Shown here in pieces: positions 26,065-39,138 of a stretch of 64,000 bases of DNA. The stretch is from Dipylidium caninum. Taxonomy: Eukaryota > Platyhelminthes > Cestoda > Cyclophyllidea > Dipylidiidae. Numbering within the stretch: the stretch's first letter is position 1; every line of letters starts with the position of its first letter. The DNA lies in the NCBI GenBank assembly GCA_017562135.1, contig QEYB01000368.1:1302001-1366000 (forward strand), in the 5' to 3' direction. A program made the position numbers and the translations under genes. The notes beneath the pieces were generated by a model. The model searched no databases. It saw only the letters and a list, made by a program, of their open reading frames with translations, and had not been told where the DNA came from.

Positions 26065-29000
26065 GACAGTCCTCTATTTTTTTCTTGTTTGTTTTGTCAA
26101 CCTTGGTGTAACCATAATGCCTCTCGAGGCAATATTTTTTAAATTCTCTGAAGATCCGTAGTGGCAAAAATTTGCACGGCCAGTTAATCGCTGAATAATT
26201 TTTGTGCTGTTCTCCTTCCCCTCTATGTTTCCCCTGTGGAGTAAACCTATTCTTTTTCTGTTTCTTTGGAACATCATTAATGTCTTCGACAACGTAAGAA
26301 CCACCGACCCATAGGGTTTTACTAAGTCTCTGGCCACAGCGCCTTGTGTGGCCTGTCCGTGTCTAGCACGTATTCGCCAGAACCGCCAACCGAAATTGGT
26401 CCCAGCGTCGACTTCACCTTCCGCCTCCGATTTCCCTATTTGAGTGTCTGTCTGAGTCCTGGATGGTGGTCGGACCTGAACGTGGCGATTTGTAACTCGG
26501 GTACTTTTGCCTCTAAACTAGGGATGTGCTCTCGGCCTATACCTGTGGTCTTCCTTTTCCTCTTCTCCGCGGCAATCATTTTGCTGGCCCCCTCAGGTGG
26601 CCAAGACAATTCTTGTCTTCACTAACTTTTTCTCCATGTGTTATTTCATATGAAAATGCCAGTATTATGTGGAAACGCTTCACTTCTATCCGGTAGATCC
26701 AGTTTGCAATTCGGTGCGAGCTCCCGGTCTCGATAGCGGGCCTTCCTGGGAGCAAACCTTAGTCGTCTGTTAATGGAGCCGTTCCACGGTTTACTCAGCC
26801 GTCATAGCGCGCATACACAGCACGTTCATTATTATGAGTGACTGCCCACACCCCTCGCCCTCGTCCCCTTTCTGGAACTTTGCCGGCTTACAAACCACCT
26901 TCCCATGTTTCAACGTTCGTTGAAAAGCACACCTCCTTCATCCCTCTCGCAATTCGTCTGCTTGCAGGAGAACAAAAGGCTTCTCTAGACCTACCAATAG
27001 CCGCGGCTAGAAGATTATCACAACGTGACATAGAAAACAGTGTACAAGGATTAGACACTGGTTAACGATACACGTGGCATCGGCATATAAGGTCGCAAAC
27101 ATCCAGAGGTGCAGACTCACTCGAAGGTTGCGTTTCTGCGCATTGGAGGTCATTCTCGCACGGGCACAAAATACCCGCGTTGTGAAGCAAAGATGTTTTA
27201 GCGTCTTTAGAATCTGCCACGAACTTAATACGGTGACGCTTGCAGCTCTCAGCACCTGCACTGAACCCGTAACACAGCGACGTCCTTCCAGGTCGTCTGC
27301 CCACTCGATGTAATACGGGACAGGGAGGCGGTGAACGTGCTGCGGCACTGCCTGGGAAGACACGATATGAACGGAGAGTGAGAGCCTGTCCGCACTAAAG
27401 CACGCCTCCCTCGACATCTTCAACGCTTTGGATATATTCCACGGGTACCAGCGCCCTGTTCGAAGTCCTTTCCTAGTTGCTGCTCATCGAGTCGCGCGGA
27501 ATGTTGACGCCACTGCGTGGTTATTCAACGCGGGAAGAAGTTTGGGATTGGCGATGACCATTCTACCTGGGTGGTGCTTCGCGGTCTCGCAAGTGTCCGC
27601 CAGGAAACTTTATCGACAAACATCGTGGTCTTTAATTCCGCTCCCCTTCAATACCGCTACTGAAGGGTGGTGGCGATTTGTGCATTTTCCGCATTGCTTC
27701 ATAAACGGCTCTCAGTAAGTGGCGAAAATGACCATAATTTCACAGTTGGCTTCATGTGTAACTCGGCGGCAAACCAGCGCCGAGGTGCCCTCGGAAGAAA
27801 TGGGCTGCAACGTGTCAGTCTCTTCTCCCCCGAGGTGGTGCCAACCACTTGTTCATCATGTAGTCGTGCATTGCAGTAGAAAAATCCTTTAGCGAAAAGG
27901 AGGCGTCGCTGATGCGGGCGTCGTGATGCCTCTGCAACGGTCCGGTTAACCTTCAGAGCCTTGGGTGTCTGCAGGGGTTTCCAATGCTATATCACAAGAC
28001 GTAAGTCCTCCCGACCCACCTCCGGCCTCCCTCCCCTCCCCCCGACGGCCCACCTCGACTCATCTCTTTTAGACTTGCCTCCTCACCGAGACGTCGATCG
28101 ACCTCCAAACTTCTCAGTGCACAAACTAACTTGCCGAGTTGAACATTGCGCGCTACTTTAGTTAGGAGGTAGGAGAACGCTTTCGTATACACTAAGAACT
28201 CAAGTACCCCTCCAATTCGGAATAAATTACTCGTTCCTACATTTCTTTTGATAAAATTTCTCGGGGCCGAAAAGGAGATATTCCGGCACGCATTGTAGTA
28301 TTTTGGATCCCGATGTCCTCCTCGTGAGGCCCATGGCTAAAGCCCCCTTCCGTGCGGCTTCCAGGTGAAGTTTCTGCGTAAGCATACAGAGCGTGGCATA
28401 ACCCTCGCACCGTGAATTCATGCGGCTGCACCGCCGGGGGCGCACCGCCCCCCGAACTGCGCCTCCGCAGTGTCTTCGCGCTTTGACACGGATGTTGTCA
28501 ACGTTCGACAAGGCGCCCCACCCAGCGATGGTGAAAGGTCGCCGACGTTAGGTGACTGGACGGCTCCCCAGGTCTCAAGCGGGAGCGCGATGTTCCTCAG
28601 CCCCCACTTTTTACTTTACACCAACAAAGTAGACGACACGATATTCGTAGGCCCACTTTTTACTGCCAGTATGGCAGCATTTCCATTTCCCCAAAGAAGA
28701 CCACCTTTTCGACTAGTGCCCACGACTTCGTGCAGTCCCGGTAGCAGCCTTCACTGGAAACGCCTTCATGGAAAAGCCGACACACAAGGGCGGCACCGGT
28801 CACCGCCTCATCCACAGTCGCTATTCCCTTTCACGCTAGTCGTCTACGCCTGGCACGCATCTGCTTTCTCCCAACGACCCGCCATGGATGCGTCTGGAGG
28901 TGCGCCCTCATTCAGGTACTCCCCTGACGCCCTGCTACGCATAGGCGTTCGTCTAGTTAGGTGGGAATTGTGCTGCATAGTCCGCCGCATTTTTTTCTGG

Positions 29001-30189
29001 GCTGCCTACGGCATGGATGTAGAAACTACCACGGATCCCATTCGAAATCACCAAGAGACCTTGCTATGAGAAAAACCACCCGTCGAACCTGGCGACAAAG
29101 GCGCGAAACAAACATTCAATTCAGGATGAGCATCGAGAGACGTCGACGTGACGTTTCCTAAGGAGCTCCCCGCCCCTAGACTCACCACTCATGCTGCGCC
29201 AAAAGAGGAGCCTGCCAGGCGCCTATTCTCGGGGTTAAACCGAGTCAACCTGGCATTGCCACCGCCTAATGGGAGTGTATGGCTGTCAATCAGCAAATGG
29301 GAAAGGTGCCTCGAAAAAATCCGGCGTACCTGCTACAAAAACAATGGGGCCCATGCCAACTCCGACAACTAGTTTACCAAATGAAATAGAACAATCACTA
29401 ACACTGACAAATTATTTAGTTAAATATTATGGCTCAGTATCTGTGTCAAAGCAAAAACATCAAGGGGGAGGTGACTTACATGGTTGCTAATGTGTATTTA
29501 TATAGCTTCTCAAAATGTGTAATTATTGCATAAAATTTGTAAATGGAAATAACAGACAGCAGGACTCCACGCACAGGGTCGAAATTCCGAGAAGATATCA
29601 GAAGGAGAGCACAAATGGTAGGCATTTCAACATACACTCGAAGACATCGAAATGTGTCAATGAACATGTTGACCCATCTTCTCGTAGCAAAAGTCTCCGC
29701 AAACGGAGTGCAAATACACACAAGTGTTTGGGGATCACCAAGGAAAAACGGTCAGTGAGGGTTCGGATATGACGAGGGAAAACAGCCTAGTGATTTCGTC
29801 CAGGCTAAATGGAAAATCATGTGTGCCCCAGCGGCAACAGCGACGGTAAACAATTTGATACATTGGAGAGTCGTTAATACACGACAAATGATGAACGCGA
29901 AGTAGGCCAAGTTATTTACAAAGGAAAGTGGATGAGTACATACGCGGAGTGAGTTCGAGGGCGTGAAGGAAAATAACAGTCTGTATTCGTTCCTAAGAGT
30001 AATCTGAGTAGCCAAATATGTTTACAGAGGTCGCGCATCAGCAGCAATTTACCAGTCATTTGGAAGAGCGAGAAAAGAAGACAAAGGGTGATATAAAGGA
30101 ATATTTGATATGCCACTGCGCGATCCACGTTTGCAATTTCTGCGATGTTGAATGAGAGGGGTCCAGTGAAAGAGATTAGAGAGGTATCT
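26065..30189. other. Intergenic stretch, includes SLMAP 3' flank
   Basis: No supported gene. A 199-codon plus-strand ORF at 28470-29069 and shorter ones have no motif. Composition changes from GC-moderate to AT-rich at about 29.37 kb. The last part, next to 30190, is A-rich on the plus strand and probably contains the SLMAP 3' UTR. Confidence 0.55.
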
Positions 30190-33100
30190 TTAACTAACGA
30201 ACTTTGAGAAGATCGCAAACATTACAGCAAACACCAGCAGCATGAGCGGAAACACAGTTAAGGAAGACACCTAAAAAAGGAAAAGAGTACGATAAGTAAA
30301 ACGGAAGCGTAGCCCCGGAATTAGCCTACGAAAAATATTCAAGCGTAGACTATCGCGTTAAAGAATAATGTTAAAGCAACATGAGCGGCAAATTTTGCAA
30401 AAACCCGATTAAATTGGGCCACCGTTGCCTAATGCGAACCAATGCAGTTGACAATGTAACACGGATTAAAAAGCAATACCGGTTAGCGTATGGATTCGTT
30501 AAGTGGTGTTTACCGACTCAATGCGATAACTAAAACACAAAAACCACAGAAAACATTACTTTATCGAATGCTTATCCTCGCTCTCGCATTTCAAAGGCTT
30601 GAACTGCACGAATCTACAAAACCATCGGAGTTTTCACACTTGACACCTCGTCTAGAAAACTCAGAACACAAACATTCTACTTAAACTGTCTCAACTTGTA
30701 CGTTCTAACCAAATATAAGATTTGCACAATACGTAGAGGTGGAATAACCACTTAAGGTAAGGTAAACTTAGCTCCAATTCTCACGATAAATAAGGAGAAA
30801 AGAATCGCTTGTTGGAACTTTTTGAGTGGAACCATACAAATGTTTTTAAAGGCCTTGTACAGAATAACGGGACTACGTACCGTTACCAGACGTCCAGGGA
30901 CCAGCTCAAGTCGATCAGCATGAACAGGCGTGTCAGGCAGGCAAGTGGTGGGCAAAAGGTGGTTGTTGGAGGTGGAAGGGCGAGGGTTATGACAATCACT
31001 CATTTGCTGATGCAGTTTAGCGATCTGTGCCTGCGACGCAGCTAACGCAGTCTCGAGTTCAGACCGCTGGGAGCGTAAGTTTTCCACCTCGTTGCGATGT
31101 TGGTGAACCTCCTCCACAAGCCGACGATGATTCTCACGAGTATGCGCCATCTGCTCCTCTATATCACCCAGACGAGCCCTCAATACGCAACACTCAGCGT
31201 GCATCTCCTCCAAGTCCTGTTGTGACGTGATTCCTTTGGGACCTTCCACCGCATTGCTCGGTAATGCTGTCGCCTTATCCCGCCCTACAACAATCGACAT
31301 TGTGCGATTAAGGAAAAATACAGCCTCCGAAGCATTGAGGCATTCAGTAAATTCGATCAAGGACAATAAAAAGGAAGTAAGGGAGACACAATCAATTACT
31401 GGGTGAGATTTAACAGGACAAAAAAGGGGGCGCTGTGGAAATTGAAAAAGTGAGTAAAAGGGAAGTCGCAACACTTACGTACGCTAGCATCGTCTAAAAA
31501 AACTATACTAGGGCAAAAGAATGGCAAAAAAGTTAATTATAACGCCAAATAATCTCGATATTTACACTTGTTGTTCGTGTCAAGACCTATCCCAATCGGA
31601 AATACTTGGAAGGCATGTATCTATTTCACGAATTCCTTTCCAAACGTCTCCTTCGTTAAGATGGGTACACTACGACGTCTCACAGTAAATAATAAATTTG
31701 GAGCACTTCATGAAAGTTTGACTGTAGATTGTAAAAGTACTATAAGCAACCCCCCAACTTTCGGAAATAATAGAGCAATTTGGAGCCAGAAGTGTCCAAC
31801 TAACCGGCATTCCGCAGTTCGTCAATGTGCGCCTTGTATTGTTCAATTTCCTCGTTGGCCAAACGAATGCATTCTAAGCCAAGAAGTAAAAAATTATTGA
31901 GATCAAAGTGTTCATAGCCAGACCAGTAAGGAAAACGGGTGTATGAACACCGGGAAAATAAAGAGTGTAATTCTAAGGATTAATTGTATATCCCTTCTGT
32001 GGTCTCGGCACTTTTCAAGTAGAGACATCAAGTGATTTTTTACGTAATGCGATTTTTCAAGTACGAAAGCACCTATTTTGTACCAAATACCCGTTAGACA
32101 AGAAAAACAGTGGCAAAACTTTGAGACTCGTCTATCCCGTAGCTTTACCACTATCTGATTCTTAAAGTTGCTAAGACATGAATAAACAGAGTGAACTCGA
32201 GCAAAAGAAACGATTGAGGAACAAGGTAAGTGATATAAGTTCTTTGTATTAAAACGCCTGAATATTCACATTGAAAGAGTGTCTACCTAGACCAATGTTA
32301 ACCGGGTTTCGTGGAAGTAACAGGTGGATATCACGGAGAGCTCATGGTCTCAATTTAAACCCAAAGCTATTTCAAGAATTCGACCACACCGAATTTTCAG
32401 GCATGTTTACACCATTTGAGTAAATCAGTCAAAATCTACAAGGTTTTTCCTGGTTTCCACGAAGTACAAAAAAATCAGAATGTAAGGAGTTTAAGATGCA
32501 AAAATAATCGAATCATCCACACGACGATACACAATAATTATAAAAGGGAGCAAATTCGTGGCTGTTTCCCTTAAGTCTTAACTTGCGACAAAGTGACGGG
32601 TGTAATTTGACGAGATTACAGGAGCCAAGTATTCTCTATAACAGGGCAAATATTAACATCCGCAGGCACGAATTTGTACGTCAACGCTAGCCGAAGCTAG
32701 GCGGTGCAATCACCAACCCGGGTACTGCTGTTTTACCCGTTTAAAGACAAATTGTTCCTCTCTGTTTCCTGCATCAGAGTCGAAATAAAAAAAAATCTAA
32801 AAACTCGCCGAGTTCAGTAAGTACGTCGCCCTGATGGCAGTTGAATTGGGGAACCGGAACTCCGATTAAATTAAATCCAAAAAAACGTGAAACTAACCAC
32901 GTAAATGAATTATCTCTTCAGCATCAGACGGCGTCGAGAATGACAGAGATCCATTGCCACTAGAAACAGTTGGAGAGGCGCTGAGGGAATCGGCACCAAC
33001 GATCGTGACACCCTCGGCCCACACAGATGAGGCTACCGCTTCTACAGCTTTGTCCACCAAGTTGTTCAATTTCAAGATATCGGGACGTTTAAACACCTTG

Positions 33101-36100
33101 CCCTGGGCGTTAGCCGCGAGATAATCGGAGACCTCATCTAGGCTAGATCCGGTGAGATCTAGCGTCATTATACAGGAAAAATATTCGCATCACTAAGGTA
33201 CGACTCCAGTATTATCATTTTAGTATAAAATCAAATATCAAGGCGTCGATAATAGCAAAATAATTCAATTTCGGCACAAGTAAACAATGAAACCCGAAAA
33301 CAGACACAGTTAGCCTTTGCGCACGAATTCACGCCCTGTCGAGAGTAATTAATACGCAAGTCCCAAAATTATCGTTAGGAATATTAATCAGGTTTTAAAT
33401 ATCTCGACTTTTTCACTAAAGGGTTAATAAAAGTAAAAGCCACGTAACAGTAGTGACATCAGCTTTAAACGAAAGAAACTAGGCCAGAAATCGCGGCATG
33501 TGCAAGAATGAATATTTACGTCTGGAGTTTGAAAAAATTACAGCTAGGGCAGTTTTGTGGTTTTGCTAGGATTTTAGAAAAAAAAGGACGTGTGGAGAAC
33601 GAACGTGTACTCAAGTATCGCAGCGCGAAAAAGGGGAGCTATTGGATACACGATTGTACTGGCGAGCCTACCTGTAAGAAATTTTGTGGTGTCACTATGC
33701 GCTTACATAGAAGTGCGCGCACCGCGCCTGTATGCATTTGCATGCAAATTAGTCTACAAGTCGGGCCGCAATGGCGCAATGGCGCATTAAAGAGCGCAGA
33801 CCACCAATGTAAGTATGAACATCAATGAAACTGATCGAAATACGAAGTATGTTCACCTAAAAACGGGACCGTCAGCGGTAATTTCCTCAAAGTCGCAGGA
33901 TTTTCAACTTTATGGAAATTTTCTATGAAAGGGAAACGGGTAATCGCAGGCGTGGAGTCCAGGTAAGCCTGCTATGCGCAGGCTACATTTAGAGAAAAAA
34001 ACACTTGTTGTTAGATATTTCCGATTGTTGCTAGGTTTTGCCAAAACTTAAGTCCCCCCCTTCACGAATACCAGAAATCATGAGCAATTAAACACAACGC
34101 ACAAGGACGATACATGCAAAACTACCCCGGGTGTTCAAAGTTTGATTAAAGAAAAACCGTATTCTGACTCAAAATAAGGGCTAACTGTGCAATAAAAAAT
34201 ACCATCAAAATTAAAGCTCACGCGAATATGAGCTTCAGTCGGGGGACCAAAAAAATGCTCTGGAAATGCAAGAAATAACTCACGAATTTTATTAATAAGT
34301 TCGGTGGCAGCTGAAGGGTTAACCTGTCGTAGGTAGGCATGGAGACTAGTCATAGCGGCTTCATTATACCTCACGATACGTTTCACCAAAGATTCGATCG
34401 AGGATGATGAAAGACTTGAAACACCGTCAGTAGGATCTGTGTTAGTGCTACCACTGACATCCTCAGAGGCTGCTTCAGACTTTTTCGCTTCATCCAGATC
34501 GGTTGTCAGCGCAAGAGCTGAGATTTTGGCTGTAGATATTTCAAATAGGTCCGCAAGAATTGATTACAAAAAAACTATGGTCAGACTTCCAAAAAAACAC
34601 CGAAATCGCATATAACACAAACGAACAAATATCACCGCTAAGTCAACGGCCCTTTTCCCTGCCCAAACACCAAGAAGTCACTACCCTCTGTCTTATAAAT
34701 TCCACTTTCTTGGTAAAACGAAAACGAAGTTTCGTAACTAATCTTTTAGTAAGTTTACGAACCCAACTCAAAAACGCGTTCATACTTCTCAAAGTCGTAG
34801 CATCTGTCGAACTTATTTTTTTGGATACAAAAAACAAGGAAACAAAACATCCTCGAAAAACATTTTCCTTACTATAATTGGTTTAAAATCATTCCCACGC
34901 CCGCATCAGTGGCATGGCGTTTACGCACTGATAAATTGAGGTCTGTCTAAGCGCCGGTTCTCACACCGCTATTCATGAGGTCAAATAAACCAGGAAACAA
35001 AATTAGTCTGCTGCAATAGGCATCAAATGGCAGCCTATCGCTGCTCCTTCCGAGGAATGCCTAGCTTACCTGAACACCTGAGCTAATATATGACAAAAGT
35101 TAGTACATTGTTGTCCTGACCAACATCAATCCTCAAAATGATACGGGAAGTGGGCCCCAATAGACGTTATTCGAATTAAATTTGCCACAATAATGGCTGT
35201 GAATATTAAGCTAACTCCTTAACTAAAATATATGAACGCAACTAATCTACAAAAAGTGCGGAAAGTACAATAACAATGAAACCTACCATCAAGAACACGT
35301 ATAAGTTCTAAGGCTCGATGAAAATCACGAATGCTATCAGATATATATTCGTTAGCTTCTAGTTCACTAGGTTTTACCAGCAGGCCATCACAACTGACAA
35401 GATCTGCGAAAAGGTAAAAAAGTTATTGGAGATTAAATAATCCTTGTTCTATTGAGAAACAGTGTCGCGACTCGTCAGCCTTTAAAAAACCTTCAATAGA
35501 TCAATAAATTATGGTTAAATAATAGATAACAATAATATACATAGATATATTCTCCCAACGAACTGACGTTGTCAGAACTTCACTTACCGCTCGATTGGTT
35601 CTGTAACAGAATATTGTCAACGTTTTTGCATGACTCAGCCATAAGCTTAGCGTCAGAGTTAGTTGATGCATTCGATTCTACCAGAGGAAATGACAATGAA
35701 ATTAATAAACATTCGTCACTTAACAACCGTACACGTTAATTGTTACCTTCATCAGGGTCATTCGTATAAGATAGACCATTAATTAGGCCAGAAGAACCTA
35801 TTAAAAAGGTATCGTCATTCTTTCCAAAGCCAAATGTATCCGTATTTGCGGGAATACTTACCTTTTACCTGACCCTGTTTGCACAACTCCCTAGCTACGG
35901 TCAATTCGTGGGATACGCGCTCCATTGCTGCTTTAAATCACTGTTTTCCTGAGAAGCTTGTTGCAATTGGTCACTCATTTGATTGTGCTCGGTCGTGAGG
36001 TCCTTAGTATAATTAAGAAACAAAAACTGGGCTCAGATCGCCGACTTCGAGTATAAAGAAACCACTTGTACAAATTAAATTTAAATTTAATAGAAAGAAG

Positions 36101-37348
36101 CAAAAGCCGCACTTGCAGACTATCGCATTGTTTCAGCTATTGCATTCAAAAATGAATGACGAGCGTCAATCACACGGATTTGAAAACAGATCAGGCAAAG
36201 TAGGATGTGGAAACCCTTATAAGAAATTGAGGCCAATAAAAGTAAAAGATGTCGATTCATGTTGAACTTACATTAAGGCGCTGAGAAACAGTTGACAAAT
36301 TTGCCTTGTATTCGTCCGAGATGTTATTACAGGCATCTTGAACAGAAGCACACTCGTTTCGTAGATGCTTACACTCTTCTTGTAGATCCTCGATCGTTCG
36401 CTGAAAAAATTGAAGACAACCGATTTACCTTAAATACGGAGCCAAAATCACAACGTAAAACACAAAAGTTCACCTCAAGGTCTCTGATACGCTGTAGTGC
36501 ATTTTCTTTGTCTCTGACGAGCTTGGTCAGTTGGGCTTTACTTTCTGACTCTATCAAACTCTTTTCCTCTAGTACTTCACTCAATCGCAATTTGAGGGAG
36601 CCTTCAGAAAGTTCCTAGACAAGTTAATCAATAAATAACCCAAGAAAACCTCTTTAAATAGTCTCATCTGGTTTTCATAGAGGTCAAACTTTTGTAGTAA
36701 CCTTTCCTCGTTAAGCATAGCCTGCCACCCCAATTCGGAAGCAAGAGTGGCCTGCTGAAGAGCCTGCCCCAGGGCCTCGAGCTTCTCGTCAAGGGCCTGC
36801 TCGCGAAATATGGCGTCATTTAAAAAGCAGGAGATCTGAAACATCTGTTCGTTGTTTATAGATATAAGGCCATTGGTAATGGCATCCCCTGTGTGACCAA
36901 GTTTAGGCTTGGCTTCCTGACCATTCGGAAGAATAAGGGTAACGCTGGCGATAATGCACCCGTGCGTTGTGTCATGCTCGACGACATCTACACCAAATCG
37001 AATCACGTCGCCCGAAAATATTTGACGATCACAATAATCACTGTTATCGCGTTTTGAGACACGGGTATTGTTTACATAGGTGCCGTTGCTACTATTAGTG
37101 TCACGCAACCAAAACTACATAAATTAGGAAGATGAAGGAAAACAAACCTCATCGGAACTGAACCAAATAAGTGCGTGATTTCGAGAAAGTACTTTACAAT
37201 CAAAAATAGCATTATTAGACGACGCTTTTGAACGAGCCACAGCGCGTCCAACCTTGACGATTTCATTGACTATAATAGTCCTCTCTTCAAAGTAATGCGA
37301 GTCATGTTGACACGTAAGAATCATCGTAGGCTGACCTTTTCGTTGCAT
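30190..37348 (-). CDS. SLMAP: SLMAP orthologue: FHA domain, coiled coil, C-terminal membrane anchor
   Basis: Sarcolemmal membrane-associated protein. In animals its FHA domain docks phosphorylated MST/Hippo kinases and it belongs to the STRIPAK phosphatase complex. Exons: 37348-37148, 37114-36650, 36614-36474, 36400-36272, 36002-35862, 35797-35747, 35677-35588, 35403-35287, 34529-34203, 33158-32898, 31873-31805, 31284-30881 (or 30887) and 30270-30190. The first two introns are 33 and 35 nt. FHA residues are visible: G34-R35, S55-R56-x-H58, and SSNGT at 75-79. The rest is mostly charged heptad-like coiled coil. The last exon ends with a hydrophobic anchor (TVFPLMLLVFAVMFAIF) and SKFVS. Predicted length about 825 residues, close to human SLMAP. 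Anomaly: exon 5 is one base short of what its flanking phases need (about 35931-35937). The ATG at 37348 follows a splice acceptor (cattcatacag type), so a 5' untranslated or trans-spliced exon is likely. The exon 9 to 10 join is the least certain. Confidence 0.93.
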
Positions 37349-39138
37349 TATCGAGCTGTATGAATCGCAAAAAATATAAAAAACCCCGTGAGAATGTGGC
37401 AACTTTCCCCCAATAATTAAAGAGGCAGCAACAAAGTGCAAAGGAAAAAAGAGAAGCAATGAATGAGGTAGATTAGGGTTACAGTTTGATGTTAAATGTA
37501 AGAGTAACTTAGATAAACAGAAATGACAAGCAAGGCATTTTACTGAGTTAAAAACTTCGCATGAACAAGCAACTGTGGCTGCAAATATTTGGCCAAACAT
37601 GAAAAAAAGGTAAGGGGGTTGTAAAAAAAGGTAAGGAGTTGATAGACAAAATGAGCGAAAGATTAGAGAATTTTACAACTTAGGAAAAGATACGATAGGT
37701 AAAGACAGTAGTGTAACGGTCGCCAGGGTGATAATTTTCCAAGAGAGCTATGACTCGCAGACTTTATCTGAACACAATGCCACAAAGCAGAGACAATTAT
37801 ACGGAAAAAAAAATTAATGTTTGGACCTCCGCGGTGTCACTAAAAATTATGATTGCGCAGCACAGACACAAGGTGACTAGTGTACACAGACTGCAGAAAG
37901 TTAAGCCACAAAAAGTTATTTGAAATGTCAAGCCAGGACGAAATCGAACCTCGAGGAAAACGCAGATATGCTATTCGAAGCAAGAAGTGCACCAATCTAC
38001 TTTATCGGCAAATGCAGTATGGAAAGGTAGTGTAAATCTGATATAACTAGCAACATTGTTATAAGAAATGGCTTTTAAACCAACCGTTAACTGCACCCTA
38101 CCGATGATGATCCACCGAAATAAACAACCATATGTTAAAAACGAAAGTAACAAACACAAGTTTACGAACCGCGCTCCCCCTAGATTGAAGGCCAGCTAAA
38201 ACATTTGCTTAATGAATTTGTGTAGTATACTAGTATCTAAAGCCGAAGAGGAAAAGACGCAAACTCGCCTTTAAAGTGAAAAGCAAATAGCTTGTTTCGA
38301 CATTCCGGATATGGTGGAGGTCCATTGAATGCTATGTCTGATTTGAAGGCTAAGTTACTAACAGTTCGGTAAGAACAGAAGCCTTACCTTAAAAGTCTAT
38401 AAAGATTGCGAAAGTACGAGAGTTAATTAGTTAAGATAGAGCAAGATGGAATCATATATCTGGCATTTACTTTCATCAAAACCGCACAAAACTGTCGTTT
38501 GCCGGCCTTGACGTGCATACCTAACACCATCTATTTTCATAAACTGTAAATTCGCGCTTTTCCTTTTAATTAATGGTTTTAATGTTACAAATCACTTTAC
38601 CAATGTAGGCTCAAACTTTATGCGAGAGAGTGATTTCAATACCAAACATTGATCCCCTTTCCTATTCGGACTGCATTTGATTACTTGCCGAAGTCCAGTT
38701 CGATTTACCGGATTACAACAAAAAGGCTTCTGTTAAGACCGAAGATATGGGGAATGGATGAATTTGAATCTTGGATCCCTACAAGTTCCGCGTTTTCCTT
38801 TAAGCTTCTCAGCATAGGTGAACGTTATGTTTTCCTGCGTTAAATCTTAATATAGGAGGATGAGTCTGGGTTCCGTAATGGCCATGGGGTATATCCGAGG
38901 TTGGCAGCAAGTAAAATGAGTCGTTTGCCGCAGTTTCACAATTCGCCCTTTTAACTTCTGCTGCTGGTGTCACACCCGGAGTCACATTTCCACAAATGTA
39001 CGAATGATATATAAGTAAAGTGCGTTCCGTCAGAAGATTTTGGTTATTCCAACCTCATTGTTAGAGGCTTTGTTTTGCTAATTCGTTTCCCGTCCAAGTT
39101 CGTGTGTGATTTCCCCCGGATATCGCTTAACCATTCGG
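37349..39138. other. Divergent intergenic region between SLMAP and UBXN1
   Basis: 1.8 kb between two head-to-head genes, so it should hold both promoters and 5' UTRs. A splice acceptor 7 nt before the SLMAP ATG shows that part of the right-hand flank of SLMAP is intron. The plus strand is A-rich on the SLMAP side and T-rich from about 39 kb on. No coding ORF with support. Confidence 0.6.

Noticed and set aside
28470..29069. 199-codon plus-strand ORF
   Set aside because: No domain, no periodic structure, no plausible splice partners; it lies in GC-moderate sequence where long chance ORFs are common.
33508..33828. 106-codon plus-strand ORF
   Set aside because: Sits antisense inside SLMAP intron 9 with no family features.
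37930..37990. tRNA-like B-box (gaaatcgaacctcg) on the minus strand
   Set aside because: No matching A-box or acceptor stem at the right distance could be found by eye.
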